Of a DNA stretch of 64,000 nt, positions 9,386 to 17,507 are shown one piece after another (the first letter of the stretch is position 1; each line of letters starts with the position of its first letter). The position numbers and the translations under genes are program-made. Where the stretch lies: positions 4,130 to 68,129 of the forward strand of contig CAZXGG010000011.1 in assembly GCA_964640125.1 (NCBI GenBank), given 5' to 3'. The notes beneath the pieces were generated by a model. That model was not told where the DNA came from. It made no database searches and saw only the letters and a list, made by a program, of their open reading frames with translations. The DNA is from G020353115 sp964640125 (GTDB taxonomy: Bacteria > Bacteroidota > Bacteroidia > Bacteroidales > VadinHA17).

Positions 9386-10786
9386 ATGAAATTCTGTGCC
9401 ACACTATTCGGTTTTCTTTTTCTGATGGTTGCCGTTGTAAAAGGAGAAGGTTATACCATTGACATCCAGATCAAAGGCCTGTCAGACACCTCCATTTTTA
9501 TCGGTTATCATTTCGCTGACAAGAAATATGTAAAGGATACAATCCGCCTCAATTCCGACGGAAAAGTCATCTACAGTGGGGATGAAGATCTTCCAGGAGG
9601 AGTTTACCTGCTTGTTTTTCCTGGTATGAATTTTATCGAATTTATCATTAGCGATGATCAGAATTTTTCGATCATGACGGATATTGCAGATCCATTGTAC
9701 TCATTGAAATTTATCGACTCTGATGAAAACTCCAGTTTTCTGGCTTATCAGAAATTCATGAGGGAACATCAAACAGTTGCTAATGAGCTGCGGAAGATCA
9801 GGGAGCAATACAAGAATTTACCGGATTCTGTTGAGGCGATCAATGGGAAGCTTCAGGAGATTGATAACCAGATTAAACACTATTGGGACAATCTGATCCG
9901 GGAGAATAACGATACGTTCCTTGGACATCTGGTTAAAGCGCTTCGTAATCCGGAAATGCCGGATTTTGAGGTTCCTGATGGAATTGAAAACATTGATTCA
10001 GCAAAATGGGTATTGAGCTATTTGTACAACAGGGATCATTTTCTGGATAACCTTGAATTTTCAGATGAGCGCCTGCTTCGCACACCCATTGTTCATAGTA
10101 AGCTTGACCAGTACGTAAACCGGATATTGATTCAACGACCGGATTCCATTATTCCACCCATTCATAAACTGGTTGAACGAAGCAGGGAAAATGAAAAATT
10201 CTTTCAATTTGTTGTCGTATTCCTGATAAACAACTTTCTTCAAAGCAACATCATGGGAATGGATGCGGTGTATGTTGATCTTGCGGAAAAATATTACCTG
10301 TCCGGAGAAGCAACATGGGCTGATTCCAGCTTTCTTGCAAGCCTGGAAGATCGTGTCAGCAAAATTAAACCGAACCTGATCGGCAAAACAGGAAAGGATC
10401 TGATCATGGAAACCAGTACCGGAGAGTGGGTGTCACTCCATGAAATTGATGCCACATATACCGTGCTCTATTTCTGGGAACCGAATTGCGGACATTGCAA
10501 GGAAGCAACACCGGCACTCTATGATATCTATCGAAAATACAAAGAGAAAGGCCTTGAAGTAGTTGCTGTTTATACACAGGATAACGATGAGGAGTGGCTC
10601 AATTACCTGAATAAGAATGGCTTTGACTGGATCAATGTACATGACCCAACCCAGAATACCTATTTCCGCTTCTATTACGATATCTACAGCACACCGGTGG
10701 TCTATCTCCTGGATGAACAGAAGGTCATTGTTGCCAAAAGGATCAGCGTGGAATCCCTGGGGAAGATGTTGGAAACATTATTGTAG
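9386..10786 (+). CDS. TlpA/ResA-like periplasmic thiol:disulfide oxidoreductase with DUF4369-type N-domain
   Basis: A 466-residue exported protein. A Sec signal peptide covers residues 1 to ~20 when the ATG at 9386 is used; the upstream TTG at 9368 would add six residues. Residues ~22-110 match the beta-rich DUF4369-type domain common in Bacteroidetes. A helical middle (~120-310) follows, and then a thioredoxin fold with the redox motif CGHC inside YFWEPNCGHCKEATPAL. Such proteins reduce disulfides in periplasmic or c-type cytochrome substrates. It is convergent with the B12 locus. Confidence 0.88.
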   Translation: MKFCATLFGFLFLMVAVVKGEGYTIDIQIKGLSDTSIFIGYHFADKKYVKDTIRLNSDGKVIYSGDEDLPGGVYLLVFPGMNFIEFIISDDQNFSIMTDIADPLYSLKFIDSDENSSFLAYQKFMREHQTVANELRKIREQYKNLPDSVEAINGKLQEIDNQIKHYWDNLIRENNDTFLGHLVKALRNPEMPDFEVPDGIENIDSAKWVLSYLYNRDHFLDNLEFSDERLLRTPIVHSKLDQYVNRILIQRPDSIIPPIHKLVERSRENEKFFQFVVVFLINNFLQSNIMGMDAVYVDLAEKYYLSGEATWADSSFLASLEDRVSKIKPNLIGKTGKDLIMETSTGEWVSLHEIDATYTVLYFWEPNCGHCKEATPALYDIYRKYKEKGLEVVAVYTQDNDEEWLNYLNKNGFDWINVHDPTQNTYFRFYYDIYSTPVVYLLDEQKVIVAKRISVESLGKMLETLL

Positions 10787-10851
10787 GATTTAGGATTTTT
10801 GGGCTTTCCTAATTCTCCTGCTTTCTTGCAGTTATCCCTATGTTTTTTATG

Positions 10852-10926
10852 TTATAAGTTATTAGTTATTAGTTATAAGTTGTTTTCAACTAATAACTTA
10901 TCAACATATAACGTATAACTTATAAC
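10852..10926. repeat. Heptamer word array forming an inverted repeat between convergent genes
   Basis: Words AGTTATT, AGTTATT, AGTTATA and AGTTGTT run in tandem from 10857. They are then mirrored by AACTAAT, AACTTATC, AACATAT, AACGTAT and AACTTAT. The two halves can fold into a long AT-rich hairpin between the ends of the oxidoreductase gene and the small membrane-protein gene. A bidirectional terminator role is possible but unproven. Confidence 0.8.
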
Positions 10927-10931
10927 GATCG

Positions 10932-11141
10932 TTACTCCCCCTTCTCCGGTTCCTTAATCAGGACGGCAAAGATAAACAACACAACAGCTGCTGCAGCAAA
11001 GATTACGATAAGAGAGGACATGATTTTTCGTAGCACGTTATCCAGATCGATAACCTCCCAGATTCCAAGAATAGCAATGACAGTAAAAACCAGAACCAGG
11101 AAGATAAGCAAATAGGAAACAATCTTTTTTACGGTTAACAT
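10932..11141 (-). CDS. Small two-helix inner-membrane protein
   Basis: A 69-residue protein from the ATG at 11141; a TTG at 11168 would add nine residues and overlap the ATPase gene by 8 bases. Two hydrophobic helices are visible: VSYLLIFLVLVFTVIAILGIW and, near the end, SSLIVIFAAAAVVLFIFAVLI. They are followed by a charged tail (KEPEKGE). I do not recognise a family. It is the last gene of the B12-uptake run and lies 19 bases after the ATPase, so it may assist that transporter or simply be cotranscribed. Confidence 0.7.
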   Translation of the reverse strand: MLTVKKIVSYLLIFLVLVFTVIAILGIWEVIDLDNVLRKIMSSLIVIFAAAAVVLFIFAVLIKEPEKGE

Positions 11142-11160
11142 GAGTTTACTTTTTATCCGG

Positions 11161-12168
11161 TTAATCAAGCTTTAAACGCAAAGATAGGTTGTATATTGAG
11201 TTGCATTCAACTATTTCACCTCTTTTTTCAACAATCCAGGTTGGTTTTTCCTTCCCGGGCTCAATCCGAATCCAGGTGTCGCAACTGTTTCTTGCAGAAA
11301 GGCTGTAACCCAATCGTTCCAGGGCACGGCGTGTCCACATACCGGTTATTCCTTCACCGTCAAGGTATATCATTTTTCCCGTCTCCCTGTTCATCCGGAT
11401 TTCACCCTTTTGTTCATCAAATTGCAACCTTGTTTCTTTAAAGATAGAGCTGAAGGAATGATTCAATACGAGGTCTTCCGGAGATCCGGTAATAATGCCA
11501 TCTGGTAACATCAACCATACCTTATCGGCTTCCTGGATAGCAATGTTCAGATCGTGGGTTGAAAAGATGATGGTTTTGCCTTTCATCCTGGATAGTTCAG
11601 TCAACAGGTGTACAATTTCATACCTGTTGGGAAGGTCGAGGAAAGCCGTTGGCTCATCCAGGACAATGATCTCCGTATCCTGTGCCAGTGTTCTTGCGAT
11701 CATCGCCCGCTGCCGCTCACCATCCGATACTTCATTGATATTCTTATTCATCATATCTTCCAGGCCTACCTGGTGGATTGCTTCCCTGACGAGGTGAATG
11801 TCATCTTCCGTGAGTCGACCAAGCCAGTTCGTATGCGGGAAACGACCCAATCCGACAAGGTCAAAGAGTGTCAGGTTACTAACCTGAATGATTTCTGTGG
11901 ATACAAAACTGATCGATCGGGCCAATTCCTTTCTTTTGTATTGGTACAAATCGGTGTTTTTAAAGAAAATGCCGCCTCCCATCGGTTTTTGCAACTGCAC
12001 CAGCGTTCGCAACAGGGTGCTTTTACCAATACCATTTTGTCCGAGTGCCGCGATGATTTCGCCTCTGCCAGCACTGACATTGATGTTGCTGTATACCGGC
12101 AATTGCTGCTTCCCCGGATATCCGATTTCCAATTCAACTGTTCTTAATATATCGTTGCTGTCATCCAT
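11161..12168 (-). CDS. btuD: BtuD-like ABC transporter ATPase (B12/siderophore type) with C-terminal extension
   Basis: A 335-residue ATP-binding subunit of the FecE/BtuD class. Walker A is GQNGIGKST, the signature is VSDGERQRAMIART, Walker B is IIVLDEPTAFLD, and the switch His is in IIFSTHDLN. BtuD/FhuC proteins are usually near 250-260 residues. Here about 80 extra residues follow, predicted alpha/beta, with the segment MWTRRALERLGYSL. This extension may sense a ligand or bind the permease. The gene starts 3 bases after the permease ends, so the two are translationally linked. B12 as substrate is inferred from the riboswitch and neighbours. Confidence 0.85.
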   Translation of the reverse strand: MDDSNDILRTVELEIGYPGKQQLPVYSNINVSAGRGEIIAALGQNGIGKSTLLRTLVQLQKPMGGGIFFKNTDLYQYKRKELARSISFVSTEIIQVSNLTLFDLVGLGRFPHTNWLGRLTEDDIHLVREAIHQVGLEDMMNKNINEVSDGERQRAMIARTLAQDTEIIVLDEPTAFLDLPNRYEIVHLLTELSRMKGKTIIFSTHDLNIAIQEADKVWLMLPDGIITGSPEDLVLNHSFSSIFKETRLQFDEQKGEIRMNRETGKMIYLDGEGITGMWTRRALERLGYSLSARNSCDTWIRIEPGKEKPTWIVEKRGEIVECNSIYNLSLRLKLD

Positions 12169-12171
12169 TAT

Positions 12172-13242
12172 TTATACAAATGCAGAGATCTTTTTGCTCC
12201 TGATCACAATAGCAATCACTACGGGTATCCCAAGCAAAGCAGTAACTGAATTTATGGGCAAGGTAACATCATAACCCGGAAGTTGCGAAATCATGTCGCT
12301 GATAAGCAGCAACACGGCTCCGGTAACCATGCTTCCCGGTACCAGCACCCTGTGGTCTGCCGTTTTGAATACCATGCGTGTGATATGCGGTACAACAATT
12401 CCGATAAAGGCAATGGGACCGCAGAAAGCCGTTACCGTTCCGGCGAGTACGCTGGTGCTGATGAATATCATGGATCGTGACCACCGGATATTCAATCCCA
12501 GGCTGCTTGCATAGTTTTCACCCAGTAACATCAGGTTCATGCTCTTCATCATCCCAACAGCGATCAGGATTCCGGCAAAGGTGGTTAGGGATAAGATCCG
12601 GAGTTGCGAAATAGAGACGTTTCCCAGACTTCCCATGGTCCAGACCACAAAGGCTTTTAACATGGTTTCACTGCTGAAATACTGGAGTATGCTGACTACT
12701 GCCGATGTGGCACTGCCAAACAGAATACCTAAAATCAGTATGGTCATAATATCCCTGACCCGGATGGATACTGCCAGTACAAGGAAAAGAATAATCCCGG
12801 AACCGATCCATGCTGCCAGGGCAATCGCCCAGTTGCCAAAACCGTACAATCCTGAAAAAACAACTGATGCTGACAGCCCCATAACCAGGATGGCAACTCC
12901 AAGGCTTGCTCCAGCGCTTATGCCGAGGACAAACGGTCCGGCAAGGGGGTTCCTGAATACCGTTTGCATCTGCAACCCGCTAACCGACAGGGCAAAACCA
13001 GCGACAATGGCTGTTATTGCCCTTGGTAACCTGAATTGAAGAACGATGGTGCTGTATTCCGGATCGCCAGAGCCGGTGAACAGGGCACGAACTATTTCCA
13101 CAAATGAAATCCGCACCGATCCGAGAAAAAGATCCAGCAGGAACAGGCATACCATCAGCAGGATCAATACCGGTAAGATCATTGCACCACGCTTTCTTGT
13201 TATACTCACCGCTTCCAATTTTCCTTTGGGAAATTCTTTCAT
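12172..13242 (-). CDS. btuC: BtuC-like FecCD-family ABC permease
   Basis: A 356-residue inner-membrane permease with about ten helices. FecCD-family signatures are seen: LRLPRAITAIVAGFALSVSG-type text early, then NPLAGPFVLGISAGASLGVA, and the late FCGPIAFIGIVVPHITR coupling region. It would pass cobalamin, or an iron chelate, into the cytoplasm with the BtuD-like ATPase. It starts 22 bases after the binding-protein gene. Sequence alone does not separate B12 from siderophore permeases; the upstream cobalamin riboswitch decides in favour of B12. Confidence 0.87.
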   Translation of the reverse strand: MKEFPKGKLEAVSITRKRGAMILPVLILLMVCLFLLDLFLGSVRISFVEIVRALFTGSGDPEYSTIVLQFRLPRAITAIVAGFALSVSGLQMQTVFRNPLAGPFVLGISAGASLGVAILVMGLSASVVFSGLYGFGNWAIALAAWIGSGIILFLVLAVSIRVRDIMTILILGILFGSATSAVVSILQYFSSETMLKAFVVWTMGSLGNVSISQLRILSLTTFAGILIAVGMMKSMNLMLLGENYASSLGLNIRWSRSMIFISTSVLAGTVTAFCGPIAFIGIVVPHITRMVFKTADHRVLVPGSMVTGAVLLLISDMISQLPGYDVTLPINSVTALLGIPVVIAIVIRSKKISAFV

Positions 13243-13264
13243 AGATAAATCGTATGAAAAACAT

Positions 13265-14479
13265 TCAATAAAGCTGTATTAATTGATCACCCGCCTCAAT
13301 CTTCTGATAGTATACCAGCTGATGGTCCGGGAGCAGTCCGGGATGAAAGATCTTTACCAGGTCCATCAGGATTTTCTGGGGATTCATGATCCCGGACTCC
13401 CAGTAATCATTTCCCCCCTGATCATTCAGTATGCGGTTGTTGTTGTACACCGAACCCACGCGAACCGGTTTAAAATTAACCAATCGCTCGTCAACGGAAA
13501 CGATATCTTCCAGCGATTCTGCTATACCGGGATTGATCCAGATATCTGCATCTTTTGCCGCTTCATAAACCGCTTCGATGTTAAAGGGAATGGCTTCAAC
13601 AGAATGTTTATCCTCCCAGATGTATTCACCACCTGCATCCCGTATAAAATTGGCGGCAAACGAGTTGCCACCCGGAATATACCATGTATCTTTCCAGGGA
13701 AGACCGATCATCACCTTCGGCCGTGCTGTCACATCCGTGGCAAGCATTTTTACCTTCCGGTACTCTTCCGCCACTTGCTCAAACTTTTGGTTCACTGGAT
13801 CATCCAGCTCAAACAGTGCAGCAATAACCTTCACCCATTCGGCTTTTGCCATCGGTGTTTGTTCGAGGTAATCACCATTTATGATAACCGGGATTCCCAC
13901 TTCATGCAATTTATTTACATACCCTGCCACTTCGCTCCCTATGCCATAGGTCATCACCAGGTCAGGTTTCAGGGTGATCATCTCTTCATATTGTATGTTC
14001 TGTTCATACCCGATGTCGATGATCCGATCGTTTTCAAGCTGCTCTTTTACCCAGGGATGATTGATGTACATTCTGCCGGATACACCCACGAGGGTTTCCA
14101 GTTTACCCACAAAATCGAGCATCCCGATATGGGTGGTAGACATACAGATCAATCGCTGGACTGGCGTTTTTATCACCCGGGCATCTTCCGGCAATCCTTC
14201 CGGTGTTTTCCCTTCACTCACCAGATAATACCGGATAATGATATCCTGCGCTCCCTGCCAGGGATTATGAACGGTGATACGCTTGTAATCGTCAAACTGT
14301 TCTATGGTGAAGCCTTTTGCATAGTGAATGCCCGAAGAATTTCGAACACTATCGGCAGGATTTTCTGCTCCCCGATCACCATCATGCCGGGTACAGGATA
14401 ATCCTGCCAGCAGGAGGAGGTTAACCAATAAAAATAGTGATGCCCCGTTCTTCATCTTTCTATTCAGGGGGTTACTCAT
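13265..14479 (-). CDS. btuF: BtuF-like ABC substrate-binding lipoprotein
   Basis: A 404-residue periplasmic binding protein with lipobox Cys29 (LAGLSC). It has the two-lobe, long-helix class III fold of B12 and iron-complex binding proteins (RLICMSTTHIGMLDFVGKLE; LKPDLVMTYG; IGLPWKDTWYIPGG). The start ATG overlaps the stop codon of the upstream protease gene in the sequence ATGAGTAA, an 8-base overlap typical of re-initiation. A second ATG at 14455 would give a shorter signal peptide without overlap. It hands substrate to the BtuC/BtuD-like transporter. Confidence 0.85.
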   Translation of the reverse strand: MSNPLNRKMKNGASLFLLVNLLLLAGLSCTRHDGDRGAENPADSVRNSSGIHYAKGFTIEQFDDYKRITVHNPWQGAQDIIIRYYLVSEGKTPEGLPEDARVIKTPVQRLICMSTTHIGMLDFVGKLETLVGVSGRMYINHPWVKEQLENDRIIDIGYEQNIQYEEMITLKPDLVMTYGIGSEVAGYVNKLHEVGIPVIINGDYLEQTPMAKAEWVKVIAALFELDDPVNQKFEQVAEEYRKVKMLATDVTARPKVMIGLPWKDTWYIPGGNSFAANFIRDAGGEYIWEDKHSVEAIPFNIEAVYEAAKDADIWINPGIAESLEDIVSVDERLVNFKPVRVGSVYNNNRILNDQGGNDYWESGIMNPQKILMDLVKIFHPGLLPDHQLVYYQKIEAGDQLIQLY

Positions 14480-16175
14480 TTATTTTTACAATTTTCCTGG
14501 TAAATACGGAATTCCCATCCGTTATCCGGATAATGTATACGCCGGCAGGGAGCCAGGAGATATTGAGCCAGGCTTCCGGCTCGCACGAAAATTTTGTTGA
14601 AATAAACAACATTTGGCCGGAAAGATCATAAATACGGAGCTCAACCTCTGTCCTCGAATCCCTGAACTCAATGGTTACATCCCGTTTGGTAGGATTGGGA
14701 AAGATCGTAAGGGTTGCATCTGGAGTACGAGTGGGATCCTGACCCGGCATGGCAACCCTTCCGTTGCCAATGGGATCAAGCCAGTATTTAAGCTGGCTCA
14801 GGGAATCAGGATAGCTATCCCAGGCAACAGAAAACCGGGAAAAATAATCCGTTACCGGATTAATGCAGGTGGCTAACCCTCCGGAAAGGATCCCGATCAC
14901 ATAATGATCCGTACCAAAAAGTGGAGAACCAGATGATCCTGATTCTGTGGTTCCTGCTTCCCAGCGGTCAATCAACCAGCAGGATTCGTCATCAAATCCG
15001 GAATACGTGGAAATGAACGGGGGATCATTGTCCAGCGCAATTTTTTTTACATCTCCCTGGGGGTGATGTATACAGACTGTTCTTTGAGGAGCTGTCGAAC
15101 TGCGGTTCCATCCGGCAAAATAGGGCTCATAGGAAAAGGGTGGATCCTGATCCAGCTCAACCAGGGCGAAATCAATCTTGTCAGATGTGGCAAGAAGAGT
15201 TGAACCGAACAGGGAGTTTTTGTTCGATCCATCCGGTCCGTCACACGAGGGACTTTCATATCCGAAGAAAAAAACAGCATTCTCTGCTTCATACCCGTTC
15301 TTTATGCAGTGGTTGGCTGTTAACAACAAGGGCCGATTATCATTTCGTGTGTTGTTTACCAGGACACCTGAACAAATTTCCATCCAGCGAACAGTATCTC
15401 CGGGGTGCAATACAAAAAATTTATGTAAGAGTATCCGGCAAACAGCACGTTTTTCAACCTGCCAATCATATCCTTCAGGACAGTTTATATCAACCTGGCA
15501 GAATCCGGAAAATTGCGCAAGGCTATCAGCTTTGATCTTTTCACCGGCAGGATAATCAAATCCATGGGATACCATGCCTACAGTTAACGTGCATTGTTGA
15601 ACCTTGGACGTGGGGACCTGGAATTCAATGAAAAGTATATCTCCTGTAACAGGCGCAACACTCAAAACATTATTCCTTCCACTGCTTCGCCGGGTGAATG
15701 CTCCCAACCACTCCGTGCCATCCCGGGAGTGGACAAAAACCTTTCCTTCCGAAGGAATATCAAATGTGCTGAATGAAACTGCCATGGACCGGGCTCCCGG
15801 TGAATAAAACCCCAATCTCCAGATGCTGTAACCATCGGCTGTCGTGATCCACAGACCGGAATTACCGGTGTGATACGAAACCTTGAAGTCACGTGCAAAA
15901 AGAAGTGTTTTAAACCAGGGATTGCCTTTTTCAATCTCATACCGAAATGCCATTTCATCAAAAGAAGGCAGGGTGATGACAGGTACATTATGCTCTGTTG
16001 TCTGACCTGCAAAAATGGGCCTTCCGGAGTAACTCAGTTGAGCCTGTACAACCATAGTGCCTGCAAATAGTGAAAAACTGGTTAACAGGATCATCAACCT
16101 GACTCGATAGAGACCATATGAACCGGATTTCTTCAAGGAAATATAGAATGATTCTTTAGAATAGTTTATATACAA
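14472..16175 (-). CDS. Secreted trypsin-fold serine protease with type IX sorting domain
   Basis: A 567-residue exported protein resembling lysyl-endopeptidase-type S1 proteases. His289 (LLLTANHCI), Asp335 (KIDFALVELD) and Ser415 (SGSSGSPLFG) form the catalytic triad. The C-terminal ~80 residues are a type IX secretion sorting domain (FPNPTKRDVTIEF to FTRKIVKINE), so it should cross the outer membrane and be attached or released. The start is uncertain: TTG at 16175 gives a long basic n-region, while ATG at 16094 gives one without positive charge. It lies inside the B12 locus between the BtuG-like and BtuF-like genes and overlaps the latter by 8 bases. Its substrate is unknown; cleaving a B12-binding protein is a hypothesis. 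Confidence 0.85.
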   Translation of the reverse strand: MYINYSKESFYISLKKSGSYGLYRVRLMILLTSFSLFAGTMVVQAQLSYSGRPIFAGQTTEHNVPVITLPSFDEMAFRYEIEKGNPWFKTLLFARDFKVSYHTGNSGLWITTADGYSIWRLGFYSPGARSMAVSFSTFDIPSEGKVFVHSRDGTEWLGAFTRRSSGRNNVLSVAPVTGDILFIEFQVPTSKVQQCTLTVGMVSHGFDYPAGEKIKADSLAQFSGFCQVDINCPEGYDWQVEKRAVCRILLHKFFVLHPGDTVRWMEICSGVLVNNTRNDNRPLLLTANHCIKNGYEAENAVFFFGYESPSCDGPDGSNKNSLFGSTLLATSDKIDFALVELDQDPPFSYEPYFAGWNRSSTAPQRTVCIHHPQGDVKKIALDNDPPFISTYSGFDDESCWLIDRWEAGTTESGSSGSPLFGTDHYVIGILSGGLATCINPVTDYFSRFSVAWDSYPDSLSQLKYWLDPIGNGRVAMPGQDPTRTPDATLTIFPNPTKRDVTIEFRDSRTEVELRIYDLSGQMLFISTKFSCEPEAWLNISWLPAGVYIIRITDGNSVFTRKIVKINE

Positions 16176-16248
16176 AGATTGAAATTATTTCCAATTCTTC
16201 ACAGTCATTGGATGATTATGATTGGATGTTTCAAATCCAAGACGTAAC

Positions 16249-17316
16249 CTAATTGGTTACTACACTATTTGGGCCAACACCTACCTTCAATGAATCGATC
16301 AGCACACCGGAAGAGGTATAACGGAACAAATAACCGTCTGCTGTGAAGTTATTGGCAGATAATCCAAAGATCGTTCCATCATTCTGATCAACATCGATGC
16401 CATAAAATGACCTGGCGATCAATGGCGAACCGGGGGGATTGGTATCTGAAATATCCATTGCATAGATCCCGTCTGCTTCCAGGTAATAGATAACATTGCC
16501 ATCGTGACTGCAAGCTAACCGTACCGGATTGAAATAGTCCCCCGTTTGTCCAACAGCAAATGATTTTGTTACCGACAGGTCATCACTGCTGATAACATAG
16601 ATCTCCGAATCGGTTTCATCAATGATGTTCCAGTCCTGATCATACACCACGTTCCCTTTGCATAAAATCCAGATATCACCGTTCCTGTCAGCAGCAAGAT
16701 CAATCGGATTGTCCCCTACTACGACACTGTCCGTAACCACATCAGCATCAACATCAATAACGCTTATTGTATTATCGTATGTCCACCCGCCACTGTTTGC
16801 CACGAATACTCTATCACCCCATCGTATCAGGTTTTCAGGTCCGTTGCCAACGGTTATTTCGTCACTAACAGTTAATGAGTGCAAATCAATTACGAGTACG
16901 TTGCCTTCAAATGAACCATCCGTCAGGTAGCCTTTGGATTTGTTTATTTTCAGGAAATACCGGGGGTAATCGGTCCCGGTAATGGTACCGATGGAGAGGA
17001 ATGTTTCCATATCAACCACTTCAACCTTTTGTGAATTGTTGACTACAATAAATCCTTTATCATCAGCCACTCCAAAGGATTGCACCACATCGCCAAGAAT
17101 CCTCTGGTTGATGGTTTGGAACAGTTTATTCACCAGCTTTGCCGAATCGGGATCGTAATAACTGATAGAGCCGTTATTACTCAGAAAACTCCCTTCATTA
17201 ACAATATAGAGTCCATGGAGAAATCCCGTGTCTGTTGGTTTGTTCTCCTCCTCTGAGCAGGCAGCCAGAACGGCAATGAACAAAAACAAAATGCAAAATT
17301 GAAACGTGATTTTCAT
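16249..17316 (-). CDS. btuG: BtuG-like YncE-type beta-propeller lipoprotein
   Basis: A 355-residue lipoprotein (lipobox Cys20, VLAAC) made of repeated beta-propeller blades, visible as recurring units such as GFIVVNNSQKVEVVDMETFLSI and VFVANSGGW followed by NTISVIDVDADVV. In Bacteroides, BtuG is a surface-exposed propeller of this kind. It caps BtuB and binds B12 with very high affinity, and its gene lies next to btuB. Here the gene follows the BtuB-like receptor by 171 bases, and that gap holds a heptamer array. The BtuG assignment rests on fold type plus context; other YncE-like proteins share the fold. Confidence 0.75.
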   Translation of the reverse strand: MKITFQFCILFLFIAVLAACSEEENKPTDTGFLHGLYIVNEGSFLSNNGSISYYDPDSAKLVNKLFQTINQRILGDVVQSFGVADDKGFIVVNNSQKVEVVDMETFLSIGTITGTDYPRYFLKINKSKGYLTDGSFEGNVLVIDLHSLTVSDEITVGNGPENLIRWGDRVFVANSGGWTYDNTISVIDVDADVVTDSVVVGDNPIDLAADRNGDIWILCKGNVVYDQDWNIIDETDSEIYVISSDDLSVTKSFAVGQTGDYFNPVRLACSHDGNVIYYLEADGIYAMDISDTNPPGSPLIARSFYGIDVDQNDGTIFGLSANNFTADGYLFRYTSSGVLIDSLKVGVGPNSVVTN

Positions 17317-17320
17317 GATG

Positions 17321-17379
17321 GTTATCAGTTATAAGTTAATAAGTTATAAGTTAATAAGTTATAAGTTATAAGTTATAGG
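17321..17379. repeat. Heptamer array (AGTTATA type) between btuB- and btuG-like genes
   Basis: Tandem words AGTTATA, AGTTAATA, AGTTATA, AGTTAATA, AGTTATA, AGTTATA, AGTTATA fill the space just upstream of the BtuG-like start at 17316. The words differ by single-base changes and one-base insertions, as in short tandemly repeated repetitive (STRR) sequences. Confidence 0.85.
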
Positions 17380-17399
17380 ATATTGGATAATGGAATGGT

Positions 17400-17507
17400 G
17401 TGCCATAGGCACGCCTTTGGCAAATGTTGAACGTTTCCTTTTTCCACTCACCTCTCACTTCTCATCGCCTCACTTACTTTTATCTTTTTACTTTAATCTT
17501 TTATCTT
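17400..17507. repeat. Heptamer arrays overlapping the 3' end of the btuB-like gene
   Basis: 17400-17427 holds the inverted words TGCCATAGGCA and GCCTTTGGCA. From 17444, words of the type CCACTCA, CCTCTCA, CTTCTCA follow. The array then becomes AAGATAA-type words on the minus strand (AAGATAA, AAGATTA, AAGTAAA, AAGATAA, AAGTAAG) covering 17470-17506. The last block crosses the stop codon of the receptor gene at 17488-17490. Confidence 0.8.

Noticed and set aside
13283..14401. 372-residue plus-strand open frame
   Set aside because: It is antisense to the well-conserved BtuF-like gene and its sequence is Cys/His/Ile-rich as expected from a shadow frame.
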